A stretch of 64,000 nucleotides of DNA from Dillenia suffruticosa (Eukaryota; Streptophyta; Magnoliopsida; Dilleniales; Dilleniaceae). Shown here one piece after another: positions 23,641 to 35,304 of this stretch. The DNA lies in NCBI GenBank assembly GCA_033439265.1, contig JAVTVX010000010.1, forward strand, positions 21,131,056 to 21,195,055, read 5' to 3'. The number at the start of each line of letters is the position of its first letter. Positions within the stretch are counted from its first letter, which is position 1. The translations under genes and the position numbers were made by a program. The notes beneath the pieces were generated by a model. That model made no database searches and had not been told where the DNA came from. It saw nothing but the letters and a program-made list of their open reading frames with translations.

Positions 23641-25930
23641 GAAAATTTCTCATCATTTTTTTCTTTTTAAAATATTTAAAATTATTAAATTAATTAAAAC
23701 TTATATAAAAATTTTATATTTTTTATATTTAATAGATAATTTATTTAATAAAATTTTATTTTTATATTATTTATCATATAATTGATGATCACATATTTAA
23801 TTATTTTAAACTTTTATTATAAAATATGATTATTTTATTATTTTGTTATATTTATTATATTTATTATTTGTTTATATTTTTATTTCCTATATTATAAAAT
23901 ATCTTTTCTTTGATGGTATTTCGTGCGGTCAAGGTGAAGGCGGGTTGCATCGCACCGTACGTTAATTATTAATATATTGGTTTTAGAGAGAGAACTTTGT
24001 TTTTATTCCTAAAATTGAAAAACGTAATCATTTTTCCAAAATGTTTTTTTTTTTTAAATGTCCCGCACTATTTGGTAAACTGTGGCAATGAATTTCAAGA
24101 AAAAAAAATTGTAAACTATAATAATGAATTTCAAAATGTTTTTTTTTTTAATAAAACACAAATGAATGAATTCCAAAAAAAAAAAATACTCGAATTTTTT
24201 ATATCAAATAGAGCAATTATGATAAATTTTAAAATTAATTAATTGTTATTCCTCTTCTACAATTTTATAATCGGTAAAAAAAAATACAAACTATATTGCT
24301 TCTACTTTTAATATGATTTTCTTATCAACGTGAAAAAAAATTCAAAGGTGGGAAATATCAAGTGGTTTTTATTTGATTACTCGGAATTGCGTCTTCTGAT
24401 GTCATGCTTCTTTACCTTAGTTGTGTTTTCTATCTTATAATAATTTGGTGATTGTTTTAAGAACGTATTTAGAAAAGTTTAACTACTATTGATCCGCAGG
24501 TCTAGACAATAAATAATTTTTTTTAATTAAAATTTTGATTTCAAATTTTAAAAATAAAAAAAACAAGTATTAGATAGTCGCTTTCTAAATTAGACCTTAT
24601 AGTTACTCAAACCGGATAAATCGAGTTTTCGAATACATTAAATAAAAAATAATTTAAGTTAAATCCAATTGAGCTCATGTATAATTTTTATTGTAAAAGG
24701 ATTCATTTGGTGTATAAAGTGTTTCATAATTTAGTGTGAGGGTAGGAAATGGCAAGTGTATATATACGCAGTATTTTTCTTGCTTTTTTTGTAAAAAAAT
24801 TATTTTCATGTTTCGAATTCATGATTTCGAGATTATCAAAAGAGTTGCTCCACCGTTACGATAAGATTCACGACTCAACCCATAATTTTTGTTGTAAAAA
24901 CAATTAATATTAATTTTTACTTACAAAATAGTAAAATCTTTTACTTTTTTTGTTTTAGATAAAAAAATATTACAAATAAAAATAAATTAGGTCTCCCAAT
25001 ATGATCTTATTTGGTCTTTTTTTTTTGTGAAACTCTTATTTAGTCCTTCATTTTTTTGTTGGATCTAAATAGATATTTTTTTATTACCAATTGATATTTA
25101 AATTTCACTTGATTAATTTAATTTGAGTATCGCAGACTCTGATACGACTCTTCCAAAACCCATTTTTTCATACCCTTATTTTGTCCTTCGGCGGAACCGA
25201 AGCTTACGTTGCCTTGAGCGGCCATAAAGATCGGCCCATAAAAGAATAGGATGGGCCTGGTCAAATTGTAAGTGCGCTTCCCGAAATGAATCAAATTGTG
25301 GTGTTGGGTTTGGATGGGCCAACAAAACAAGCCCGCCTAGTGGGTGGGTTGAGAAAGAGCAACTCCAGAGATGTTTTGGTTTTCCTGGAAAAAAAAAAGG
25401 TAAAAAAACTCGGGTTTGATGTAAACTTTTTTTTTTTGGTAATTATGATTTAATTAAGCTCCAAAGCAAAAAGGATGGGTCAAATCATTTTTTTGCTGAA
25501 ATTTTTATTACTAAACGCACAAATTTGGAGGCAAATTAATAATTTTTTTTTATAATATCAACTTTTTTATTTCTATAACGTTCTAGAAACATAAAATATT
25601 TAATTTTTTATTTTTCAAACAAAAAGAGCAAAAATAAAGATAATCACTTGTAACTCTCATTACAAAAAACCACTACGTTTCATTTGAATATATTTTGATT
25701 ATTTTAAAATTATTTAAAATTTAAAATTTTGATTTTTTATTATTATGGAGTGAGTGACTTTTCCATCTATTTATTTTTTCACCTCAGTGGTCAACGTAAA
25801 ACAAGTCCGGCTGAATCTTTGCTTTACTTGACAGAATCAAGTTACCATACTTGTGACTAGCAATGAAAATGACTTGAAATTTCAAATTCAAATCCCATGC
25901 TATGCTATGCTATAAGTTACTTCATTTGAC
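23641..25930. other. Very AT-rich intergenic DNA
   Basis: Long AT-rich stretch with homopolymer runs and no coding signal. Around 24030-24190, short repeats of the form atgaatttcaa plus A-run or T-run recur. The stretch 25130-25340 is less AT-rich, but its open frame (minus, 25118-25330) has no recognisable domain. Confidence 0.5.
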
Positions 25931-27240
25931 TTGAAGATGTATTGCGGTGTCAGTTGTCACGTACTCTTTGGCTTAGACAGAAATCTTGATTCATCTTCAC
26001 TTCATTTAATCTATTCAACCGCTAAACCCATCCAGCCACGCTGCCCCTGCCCTTTCGGCTTCATTTTGAGTAACTTGTATGCCAACAACCATACCCAAGA
26101 CAACCTACCCCTCTCTCTTTCACTCTCTCTCTCTCTCTAAACAAGAGATGAAGTATTTACGAAAATGAGATTTTCTTAAATATCCTGCTTATCAGAAAAT
26201 AGCCTGTCAGCCTTTTTAAAAAATATATTAATTTTATATTAAGGATTCTATTATTTAGAGGTGTTTTCATTAATAATTTTAAGTTAATCAGTGTAGGGTG
26301 AGTATAAATATATTTTATATATGGTCGAATAAATATATGTTCGAGCCCAATAATGAATCTGTATTTTAAGGTGGCTCTAATACTTCAAAAACTATTTTTG
26401 AAGATCGGAGAGTTCTCTCTAAAATTTTAATTTAATTTAATTTAATTTATGTACGTTTTAATTAAAATAATAAATTTATTTTTATCTCCGCTGTTTTAAC
26501 AACTCACGCCCAAACACGGTTGGAGAAAAAGATGAGGGGAAAAGGAGGAGAGGAGCCCCAGGGGTGGGGAAAATGGAAATGGGAAGCAAAAACTATTTGT
26601 GAGGGGAAAGATTAATAAGTTTTAATAAATATTATGAATTAAATATAATATTTTATAGTAATTCGTCGGGAAAAGAAAGAAAAGGTGAACAGATAAATAC
26701 AAGGGATGTTGTTTGAGGATAATGTTATGGCCGGTGGCCGGTGGGAGTGGGACAGTGGAAGAACGACAAAAGGCACCGAGATTCCAGCGCATCATAAGCG
26801 TAAGGAAGCTGCGTCAACCTTTCCGGCATGGACGAGGAAGAATCAACCCTTCTTCTTACGACACGTTGCTTTTCACTGCAGCCCCACAAAAATACATCTT
26901 TACCACTCTCCATAAATCATTTTACTCCTCTGTCCCAACCTGGGCTTTCTCAAACGACTCGGTTTGGTGCAAACTATAATTTCACAGGTCAGTCATTAAT
27001 AAGTTCACTAAATTGTTCTTGGAAACCGCAACATAATTAATAGAGGCGCAGCGAAATCACATGATCCAGATGATGAAGTCCCTGTATCCCGAACCGGGCG
27101 ATGGTCCCTTTTCCCAAAACTAGTTACCCGCCCGATCGAATGTCTTCAATACTCATAAGATATGAATTATATTTTTTTCATATAAATATTTATTAGATTT
27201 ATAATTAATTTAATATCTAAATTAAATTTTATTTAAACTA
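25931..27240. other. Intergenic, no supported gene
   Basis: A CT tract at about 26120-26138 and mixed DNA at 26500-27120, where short overlapping open frames occur on both strands (26706-27040) without family resemblance. I do not call a gene. Confidence 0.45.
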
Positions 27241-27249
27241 ATAAAAAAA

Positions 27250-28200
27250 TATAATATATATTCATGACAAGAAAAAAAAATCCAACTACTGAGGTGTTAA
27301 AAAAGAACAACAAAAACTAAAAAAGGATAATAAATGAAATAAAAAGATAATAGAAATAAAACAATGATCATCATCCATGGGATTTAAAAAAAGAGAAAAA
27401 ATCTATGTTAAAAAAAAGCAAGGCACTCGAGAAAAGGAGTCAAAAAAGGAAAAAAAAAAACTAAATGAGTCAAAAATAAAGGAACGATCGTCCGTGGAAC
27501 CTAAAAAAGAAAAAAAAAACTTTATTTAAAAAAATGAAGAACTAAGGTAAAAAAAAATGGGTCAAAATAACAAGGATTTGAATAAACAAATGGAACCAAA
27601 AAAAAGAAGGAAAAAAATCTATGTTTAAAAAAGATGAACGACTTAAGAAAAAATTTTAAGTAAAAAAGGAGCAAAAATATGAACAAAAATAAAAAAATAA
27701 AAAACTATTGTTTAGAGATAAAGAGACAATCATCGGTGAGACAAAAAAAATAAGAGAGAAAAAACTTATATTTCCAAAAAATGAAGGATTTAAAAGAAAA
27801 AAATTGAGTTAAAAAAAAGAGTAAGAATTTAAATAAAAAAACACGGTCTAAAAATAAAAGGATAATCATCTTTGGAATTAAAAAAAGAAAAACAAAAAGG
27901 AAAAAACTTATATCTCAAAATGACGAAAGATTTAAGTAAAAAAAAATCAAATAAAAAACAAGTGAAAGAACCTGGATAAAAAAAAGGGGTGGTGTTAGAA
28001 AGACCAAGGACCAAAGCAAAATGAGTTCCCAAAAAAACACAAGGAAAAAATGTATGGTCCCAAGTAGGGATATCCCAAGAAAAAGATTAGACAAACGAGG
28101 AAAAAAAAAAAAGAAAGTGCATGAAAAAAAGGATGTGAACGAAAAAAAAATTTGTAACCAAAAAATAATCGAAAACCATGTAGAGACGTACGAATTTTTT
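27250..28200 (+). repeat. A-rich, purine-biased degenerate minisatellite
   Basis: About 950 bp in which the plus strand is overwhelmingly A and G. A degenerate unit of roughly 105-140 bp recurs: a GATCATC/GATAATC-like core and TGGAA are followed by an A-run, ctta(t)att, then atgaagga-ttaag. Cores lie near 27365, 27481, 27725 and 27861. It directly adjoins the MITE at 28269. Confidence 0.6.
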
Positions 28201-28268
28201 GCTCACAGCAAGCGCCTTCCGCGCTTTATATCCGTGGGGAATTAGGAAAAGAGTACAAAACTTTTGGG

Positions 28269-28763
28269 CAATGTTATTAAAATCGGATCAAATCGTCGGT
28301 TTAACCGATTTAATCCTTCTTATAACAATTTTACGGTTCGGTTGAATAAAAATACTATTTTATAATTGAACCGAACTGAACCGACGGTTCAACCGCGGTT
28401 CAACCGCGGTTCAACCGTGAACCGAGGTTGAACCGTCAGTTTTAAAAAATCGCGGTCTAGGGTTAAAACCTAAAAAATATTTTTTTTAATATTTTTTTAT
28501 TTTTTTTAATTTCTATGAGATGTGAAATTATCAATTTTTGATATTATGATTTTAATTTATATTTTATATGACTTTATAATTTAATTATTTAGTTCTTAAT
28601 TATCAATATGAGTTTTAAAAATAATTATTGATTATATATATATATATATATTTAATTATTATAAAAAAATCAGTGTTTCGACCATATTGATCCACAATCC
28701 AATCGGTTCAACCATATTTTTGAATTTTACGAATCAATATACGGTACGGTTCTAATAACATTG
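28269..28763. mobile_element. hAT-like MITE with terminal inverted repeats
   Basis: The left end reads CAATGTTATTAAAATCGG. The right end, read on the minus strand, reads CAATGTTATTAGAACCGT: 15 of 18 positions match. Flanking 8-mers cttttggg (28261-28268) and cttttaga (28764-28771) agree at 6 of 8 positions, fitting an aged 8-bp target-site duplication typical of hAT elements. Inside are short palindromic repeats of the cggttcaaccg type. No transposase is encoded in the 495 bp. Confidence 0.72.
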
Positions 28764-28771
28764 CTTTTAGA

Positions 28772-29270
28772 CCCTTACTTTCCTGCATCCGAATTCCGAA
28801 TTAGACTTCACCTCTTCTTAATTGAATTTTAAAATTTTAATAATAATAATAATAATAATAATTTTTATCTGTTTCATAGGTATAATTCTTGAATTATTGG
28901 GTATAGTAGATGATTGTATACAAGAATGGTAAACATTTTACGACACTTTGGTTTTTAGTACAAACTCTTCCTAAGAATGTTTATATTTAAAGACAGGTTG
29001 TTTTCTTTTGAATTACAATATAATTTGCATTAACGAGTACAAACAGGATTAAATTGTAACACTTTCGTATTTATAAATAATGATGACACAATTACATTTC
29101 TTTTTCTCTTATCGTTTAACTCAAATTACTTAAGTAAAAAGAAAAGGAAATGTCGCAATCTCACGGGAGACAACGGTGGGCGTGAGGAGAGGTAGGTTAT
29201 CCCCTGGCTTGCTTCTCTCAAACCCAATGTCAACCGCAAGTCAAGAAATTCATTCACTCACTCAAAATAC
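28772..29270. other. Upstream region of the tetraspanin gene
   Basis: AT-rich, with an AAT trinucleotide run at about 28842-28862; no gene seen. The proximal part presumably belongs to the tetraspanin promoter. Confidence 0.45.
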
Positions 29271-29555
29271 TATAAAATAAGAGCGTGATACGTACATAAC
29301 TAATAACCCCATAATATTCAATAATTTTTTAAAAAAGAACAAAAAAAGAAGGAAAAAGAAAAATCACATGCAAATTCAGACACATCATACCCTTCTTCCT
29401 TTACTTTCAAAACCTGTCCTATCAGGGACACTTCCGTCGTTTTGGTCTCACCTATCACGAGAACCTCGCACAAATAAACTCCCATCTCGCTTCGTTTCCC
29501 TAACCAAGTATAGAGAGGGAGAGAGAGAGCGAGAGAGAGAGAGAGAGAGAGAGAG
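29271..29555 (+). promoter_or_regulatory. TATA box and GA-rich leader of the tetraspanin gene
   Basis: A good TATA element (tataaaataa, 29271-29280) lies 275 bp before the ATG, giving an inferred transcription start near 29303. The leader ends in a GA microsatellite (about 29513-29555) that runs directly into the start codon. Confidence 0.6.
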
Positions 29556-32532
29556 ATGAGGACTAGCAACCACTTGATCGGACTACTAAATTTCCTAGCT
29601 TTTCTACTCTCAATCCCAATACTAGGAGGTGGGATATGGCTGAGCAGCAGGGCGAATAGCACGGACTGCATAAAGTTCTTACAGTGGCCGTTGATCATAA
29701 TCGGAGTCTCCATCATGATCGTTTCTCTGGCTGGCTTTGCCGGCGCTTGCTACCGTAACACGTTCCTCATGTGGCTTTACTTGTTCGTTATGTTCTTCAT
29801 AATCGGGGCCTTAATCGGGTTCATCATATTTGCCTATGTTGTCACCTCTAAAGGGTCGGGTCGAGCCTTGATGAATAAGGTTTACTTGGACTACTATTTG
29901 GAGGACTACTCGGGTTGGCTGGAGGAGCGGGTAGCGGATGATAGCTATTGGGCTAAGATTAGCTCGTGCATAAGAGATTCCAAGGTTTGTAACAAGATGA
30001 CGAGGTCTTATGGAGGTGTTCCTGAAACTGCTGATATGTTTGCTAATAGAAAACTCAGTCCTATTGAGGTAATTCCTTTATATTTTTTTCCACTTTATTT
30101 CATTTTATTTTAACTGTTTTAAACTCTTTTATTAGATCTGGCTTTAGTTTTGATGAAAATCGTATCCCTTTTTAATCAGTTGATTCTAGGTGGGTTTAAA
30201 ATTTAGATCAAAAATAACAGGCAAGAAGAATTTTGATTTTTGTTTTTAAATTTTTAAAAAGTAGCATATACTTCTTTTGGGTCTTTCGTAAAAGATATAG
30301 TATACAACCTTTAGCACTTTTTATGATGAGGCTAATGCCCATGGGTGAGGAGAGATTCAAATTCAGGTTCTTTTAGAGGCTATTCTGTGATTCAGAGAAT
30401 ATTAATACTCATAGAGATGATATTTGAGTGTTGGGCGGGAGAGAAAATTCCTTTTTATTAACTTGATTAGGTATTGGTTAATTAGGGATAAGATTTATCA
30501 ACACTTGACATTTTGGGGCAATTCCAGTGGTGTCTTGAAGATTGATATTTGGGGTAGGGTTTCAATATTCAGTCCCAAAGCAGCAATACTGGTTGTTGGC
30601 TTAAATGATGAGGGGAAAAGAATTTAACCCAATTATTGATTGCTTCTCAGACTTGAGAGCGTGTGTCAGAATTAAAAGGGTGGACTAAACGATGTACCCT
30701 AAAACTACTTGTACACAATAAAAGGCGCAGAAAGAAGCTCTGTTTTTTTTTCAAACAGTTCTATTCTTACCCTTTTGTAAATACCCATGTCCTCCTTAAT
30801 AAAGCAAACGACGTCGTTTTGGTCCACTTTGTTCACATTCCAACCACGTTCCTGTCCTTTTCTGTTTTTTCCTCTTCTTTTAAAATTATTGGAACATGCT
30901 AAAGCAAATGAAAAAGGAAAAAGAAGTATCTTCTTTTTATAGTTGGAGTATAAAAAAACATCTTGAATTTTCTTTTAGATTATTGTTGTTTCCTTGACTG
31001 CTTTTGCACTTTCGCCCAGGTTTCCTTTGCAAATCCATGGAAATTTCTTTGTTTTTTCCCACAATATTTTAAAACCCAATATTATTAAATTTCCTTACAT
31101 GTTCCATACCTATTCACATGCCTTTATCAACCAAGTGGGCCCTTCCATTAATGCTGCCAAATAACATATCAGCTATACTATTTTGACACATGACATTGAA
31201 TTGCAGGTGGGTTTTCCCTTTAATTACTTGGGCAACCTAAGATGGGATTCCTATATTATCATACAAAAGAGAAATTGTTTTCCCACGTTAAAGCAAATGC
31301 CTCACATGGGTTGTTAGGGAAATTTTGCTTTCTCATGTAAGAACATGCCATCCCGATAATTGAGCAGCCTTCTCGTTTAGGGAAAGGTTGAAAACACGTA
31401 AAACTTGTGAAGCTTTTGGATTATAGCCCAACTTTTTATGGTAGGTACAAATTTTTTGGGGTACCTTCCGAAAGGGTAGCTAAAAGAAAGAAGGGGGGGA
31501 ACCCAAGTTTGTAAAGTGATAACGATGAGATTTTGAATATATGTTTAGATGCAAAGGGGAATTTTCCAAATTAATCAATTGAAATAAATGATATTATTTT
31601 TGGAGTATTATATCTATTAATACTTCTAAAGCAAAGTACAAGGGCATGTAACCATATAAACTAGGACTTACAGGTATTGTTACGAAAACCTATTTTTGTG
31701 GCCCTATGCATAGCGCTAATTGTCCCCCCTGTCTCTCCCTCGTTACCCTTTTTGTTCCCAGCCGCGCACACACTCTCTCTCTCTCAAAAGAGAATAGTGG
31801 GTATGTATGGCTACCCTAATGATGTAAAAACAAAATTTAAAAACCGATTTAACTGAACTCTCGAGAAATATTCTTTTCGAGAAAATATTTTCCAATGTTT
31901 CAGAAAAAACATATTCTTTGAGAATATTTCATATGTTTGTGATTGCAAAAACTAAAAAAAAAAAAAAAAAAAAAAAATTCTCTATGATTCTGCATATCTA
32001 CATAAAATTGTATATTCTGTAATCTTTTCGGAATATTTGCTTGTTCTGCCTTGTCACATCCGCAACTTGTCTCATTCTGAAGTTTGCAACTCATCCCACG
32101 TGTTTTGACATAAGCTGTTTATTTATTTTTATTTATCTGTTTTGACTTCTAATATGAAAAATGCTTTTGCTAATTATGTCTTTGTAGTCTGGGTGTTGCA
32201 AGCCCCCAACAGAGTGTGGCTATGTCTATGTCAATGAGACGGAATGGAATCCCGGTTCAGGGATGACCTCAAGCAATCCTGACTGTAGTCGTTGGAGCAA
32301 TGACCAAGAGCAACTTTGCTACTCTTGTAACTCTTGCAAAGCTGGTGTGCTAGCAAGCTTGAAGAAGAGTTGGAGGAAGGCCTCCGTCATAAACATTGTG
32401 GTGTTAATCATTCTAGTTATTGTCTATGTGATTGGATATGCAGCTTTCAGGAACAACCGCAAAATAGACAATGATGAACCCCAGGGCGAGACAAGGATGA
32501 CAAAAGCACAACCTAGTCCATTTCAGCTGTAG
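29556..32532 (+). CDS. Plant tetraspanin (TET3/TET4-like)
   Basis: Exons 29556-30068 (171 codons, ending GAG|gtaatt) and 32188-32532 (after tttgtag) join in phase to a 285-residue protein, the length of Arabidopsis TET3. Tetraspanins organise membrane microdomains; TET3 is reported at the plasma membrane and plasmodesmata. Four membrane segments are visible: about 6-28, 45-66, 74-95 and 237-258. The large extracellular loop lies between segments 3 and 4 and contains the plant GCCKPP motif (Gly173-Pro178) and several further cysteines (CGY, CSRW, CYSCNSC). The short cytosolic C-terminal tail ends QPSPFQL. The 2119-bp intron sits just before the GCCK motif. Start choice is secure: MRTSNHLIGLLNF is the conserved N terminus. 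Sequence resemblance favours TET3/TET4 over other subgroups. Confidence 0.95.
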
Positions 32533-33430
32533 TTTCCTTTTACTTAAGAGGTTCAACTTATGTAAGATTTTGGAATTGGGGGACTTGTGCTTATGTTTAG
32601 ATCCATTTCATATAAGTGGAAGGACTGGTTTTGATTTATGCTGTTAAAAGTTTGCTTGTACGTTATGAAGAATGTATACACTTTCCATGTATTGAAGAAA
32701 ATTGAGTATACAGATACGCTATTGCAGTATAAATGCTATTGAGACTTATGCAATGTGAAGACAGTTTTTGCTCAGATGGTCATTTAAATAAACTCCAAAT
32801 TTTTACCTGTTATAATGGTTTGGGTTAGACTTGGAGCTTTGCCTCCTCCCCGGTACCACCCGAAAAAAAGGAAAAAAGAAACCCTCCAAAGTGGAATCCG
32901 CTAGAAAAGTTGAAAAGCTCCCGCAAACAAAAACACGACAAACTTTTGGCAACAAAGTGGCTCTTGCTTTCTGAGAATGGCTTATTGGTAGGAGAAGCCA
33001 CTGCTCCATGACCAACAGACAGAATGCATCCTAGCATGGACCTACTTCGTGCACTTCACATGCATGTGCGGAAATTTAGGAATGTGAGTGCGCATGCGGT
33101 CTACACGAAGACACTTGAGGAAGACATGCTGCCCTTATAACAGTTGACTACGATGCAATGTTGAAATGGCAAAACCAGCAAATGCTGTTGTAGGGTTTCC
33201 AACATGACTCCAAAAACTAACAAATGAGGAAGACTACATACAAACAAATACCAATTGCAACGTGTCAAACAAAGAGAAAGAAAAGCTCCGGAACCCTACA
33301 TTTTCTACATTGAGTTGGTACTCATGTGGAAAGGTACCAACTATGAAAATCACATTTAATCATAAGCATATCTAGATACTAAAGAATTTGTTCTTACTTC
33401 GTTTGAGATCCTTACAATTTGTTCTGCACT
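32533..33430. other. Tetraspanin 3' region and copy A of the SEN2 3' flank
   Basis: The tetraspanin 3' untranslated region probably extends to about 32800. The segment 33010-33115 resembles 34425-34520: both contain acagaatgcatcc/acaggatgcatcc, atggacc and gtgcacttcacatgc-like text. It is therefore the downstream flank of the duplicated SEN2 unit. No other gene is seen. Confidence 0.6.
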
Positions 33431-34085
33431 TCATTTATTATTTGTGCGGTCAACAACACTATTTCCCCCAATGGATGGAAGCATGCCCTCACTTTGGCTG
33501 TTTCTATTGATGTGAAGAACCAACAATGTCTTTCCAACACTGCCAGGATGTCGGATTGCACAGTGCCAGACAGACCAGATCTTTAATCTCCCGTTAGTGT
33601 TGTCATTTTCTTCTGATAAAACAAGCACATACTCAGAGTGAACCAAAGACAGAAGATGACAGTAGGCAACAAAGTCGGCACCATATGGGGAACCTGGCCT
33701 AACCACCCAATTCTTCATTGGTGAATAAACCTTGCATAGATAAGGGAACATTGGATTATAAGATTTGATACACCAACATACTTCATCATCTTCTTTAGGA
33801 CAATTATCTTTTCCCACAATCTTGATGAATCTCAATGAATGACAAGTTTCCTCTATTCCCGGCTGCAACCATTCTTTATCTTCTCAGTGGTATTGCAGTG
33901 TCTTTCAAAACATGCATGGATAAGATTGGCTGGTTCAGAATCTAGTCGAGGAAGTGCAATAGGGACAAAGAGTAATGCACGAAAATCTGATTCAACTAAA
34001 GAAGATTGAATATGTGAGAATATCTTTCAATAGGATTGACAAGGGCTTGGCCTTTTTCATTTTCCCTTTTCCATCTTGGCCCCAT
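33431..34085 (-). pseudogene. Broken tandem copy of SEN2 (tRNA-splicing endonuclease subunit)
   Basis: This minus-strand sequence is homologous to the intact SEN2 gene about 2 kb away. It starts with ATGGGGCCAAGATGGAAA at 34085, matching the MGPRWK start. A 2-nt deletion relative to the intact copy near 34030 shifts the frame and leads to an early stop. Further indels and losses occur before 33880. The open stretch 33868-33431 retains the C-terminal two-thirds, including the positions of the catalytic Tyr (SPYGADF), His (VHSEY) and Lys (VGKTLL), but ends in a divergent tail. As it stands it cannot make the full protein. The flank is also duplicated, so this is a segmental tandem duplicate and not a retrocopy. 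A truncated product from an internal start cannot be excluded. Confidence 0.85.
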
Positions 34086-34149
34086 ATCTTTCAAAAGCAT
34101 ATATATATTAATTATTATAATTTTTTTAACACCTAGAACATAATTCTTT

Positions 34150-34269
34150 TTTTTTTTGTTACAAGGGAAGGTATCACCCTAAGGGAAGGGGGATGAACAA
34201 TGGTGGTTCGAACTCGAGATTTCAGGTCAAAAGAGGAGCCTTTGGTACCAGAACCCAAAGGCCTTAGGT
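34150..34269 (-). mobile_element. SINE, minus orientation, 15-bp target-site duplication
   Basis: A 120-bp element is flanked by agaacataattcttt (34135-34149) and agaacagaattcttt (34270-34284), 14 of 15 matching. The T-run on the left is its A tail. On the minus strand a near-perfect B box (gagttcgaacc) and a tRNA-like head are visible. It differs in length and sequence from the ~195-bp family, so it is probably a second SINE family. It lies between the SEN2 pseudogene and the intact copy. Confidence 0.75.
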
Positions 34270-34284
34270 AGAACAGAATTCTTT

Positions 34285-35304
34285 GCAAGAGCACACAAAA
34301 CACTCTAGAATACTGTTTTTGGTAAATAAAAAGTCTTCCAATAAGTAGTTACACGTTAAAGTGCAATTCACAAGAGAATTGAAAAGCTGAACGAACTAAA
34401 AACAGCAAGTGAAATTTCACACCAACGGACAGGATGCATCCAAACATGGACCAATTTCATGCACTTCACATGCTTCTCTGTGAGGGTAGGAATGTGTGCG
34501 TGCAGGTGGAGAGTACACCAGGAAATATAAGGAAAAGATGATGCATCCGGGCAATATAAAGAAAAGATGATGCACTCAAAACTATAGAATGCAAGACAAT
34601 TTTGAATTGCGGAACAGTGATATAGAATTCCTTATGTCCTTGTGAGCTATTTCTAATATATAAAAACTAAGGAATGAGAAACAAGATGTTATCTGTAATG
34701 CATTAACTGACTGGATAAATGGAGTGCAAGATAGACAAAGAGTAATGGGATAGAAAAGTTAGGGGGAAGATGATAAAACTTCAAGCATCTAAATCCAATT
34801 CAATCATTCAAGCAGCAGCATAAGAAATGTGGATCTTCACCTTGGCTTTTTTCAGATACTCTCCATGTTAGCATCCGAGTCTTGTTCAGTCCAAAATTTC
34901 CTTTTCAGAAGAAAGTGCTTCTTCTTGGTTACCACATCTCATCTGTCGGTTCCTTTGAGTAGCAGTGTCAAAGATGCGGGCTTTTGACTGTTCTTCCTAT
35001 CTGGAAGTGACTGTTGTTGGTAAGACAGAAGGATTGCTCTATTTAGTTGATCCATATAACTGGAAGAATGCATCTATAGAATACCATAGGCAACATCCAA
35101 ACCAAGGAAGCAAAAGCACTGCAGCTCTACATTCTTTAAATGAGTTAGTACTCCCACCTTTTAGCCCTAATTTTAATCATTTCTCTCTTTTGTGCCTATG
35201 CTACACCATTTTCTTGTACCATGCATGGAAGTATCACTTAAGAAATTTAAAATAAATAAATAACCTCCGGGTAAACATATTAGTTACCCACAACAAATAT
35301 GCTC
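34285..35304 (-). other. SEN2 3' region, copy B of the duplicated flank
   Basis: The stretch 34425-34520 matches 33010-33115 and marks the outer part of the duplicated unit. A 27-bp imperfect tandem duplication (gaaaagatgatgca) lies at 34530-34580. The 3' untranslated region of SEN2 probably lies at 35000-35304. No other gene is supported. Confidence 0.5.

Noticed and set aside
26706..27040. Four overlapping short frames on both strands
   Set aside because: No domain, no splice pattern, no supporting promoter; treated as chance openness of less AT-rich DNA.
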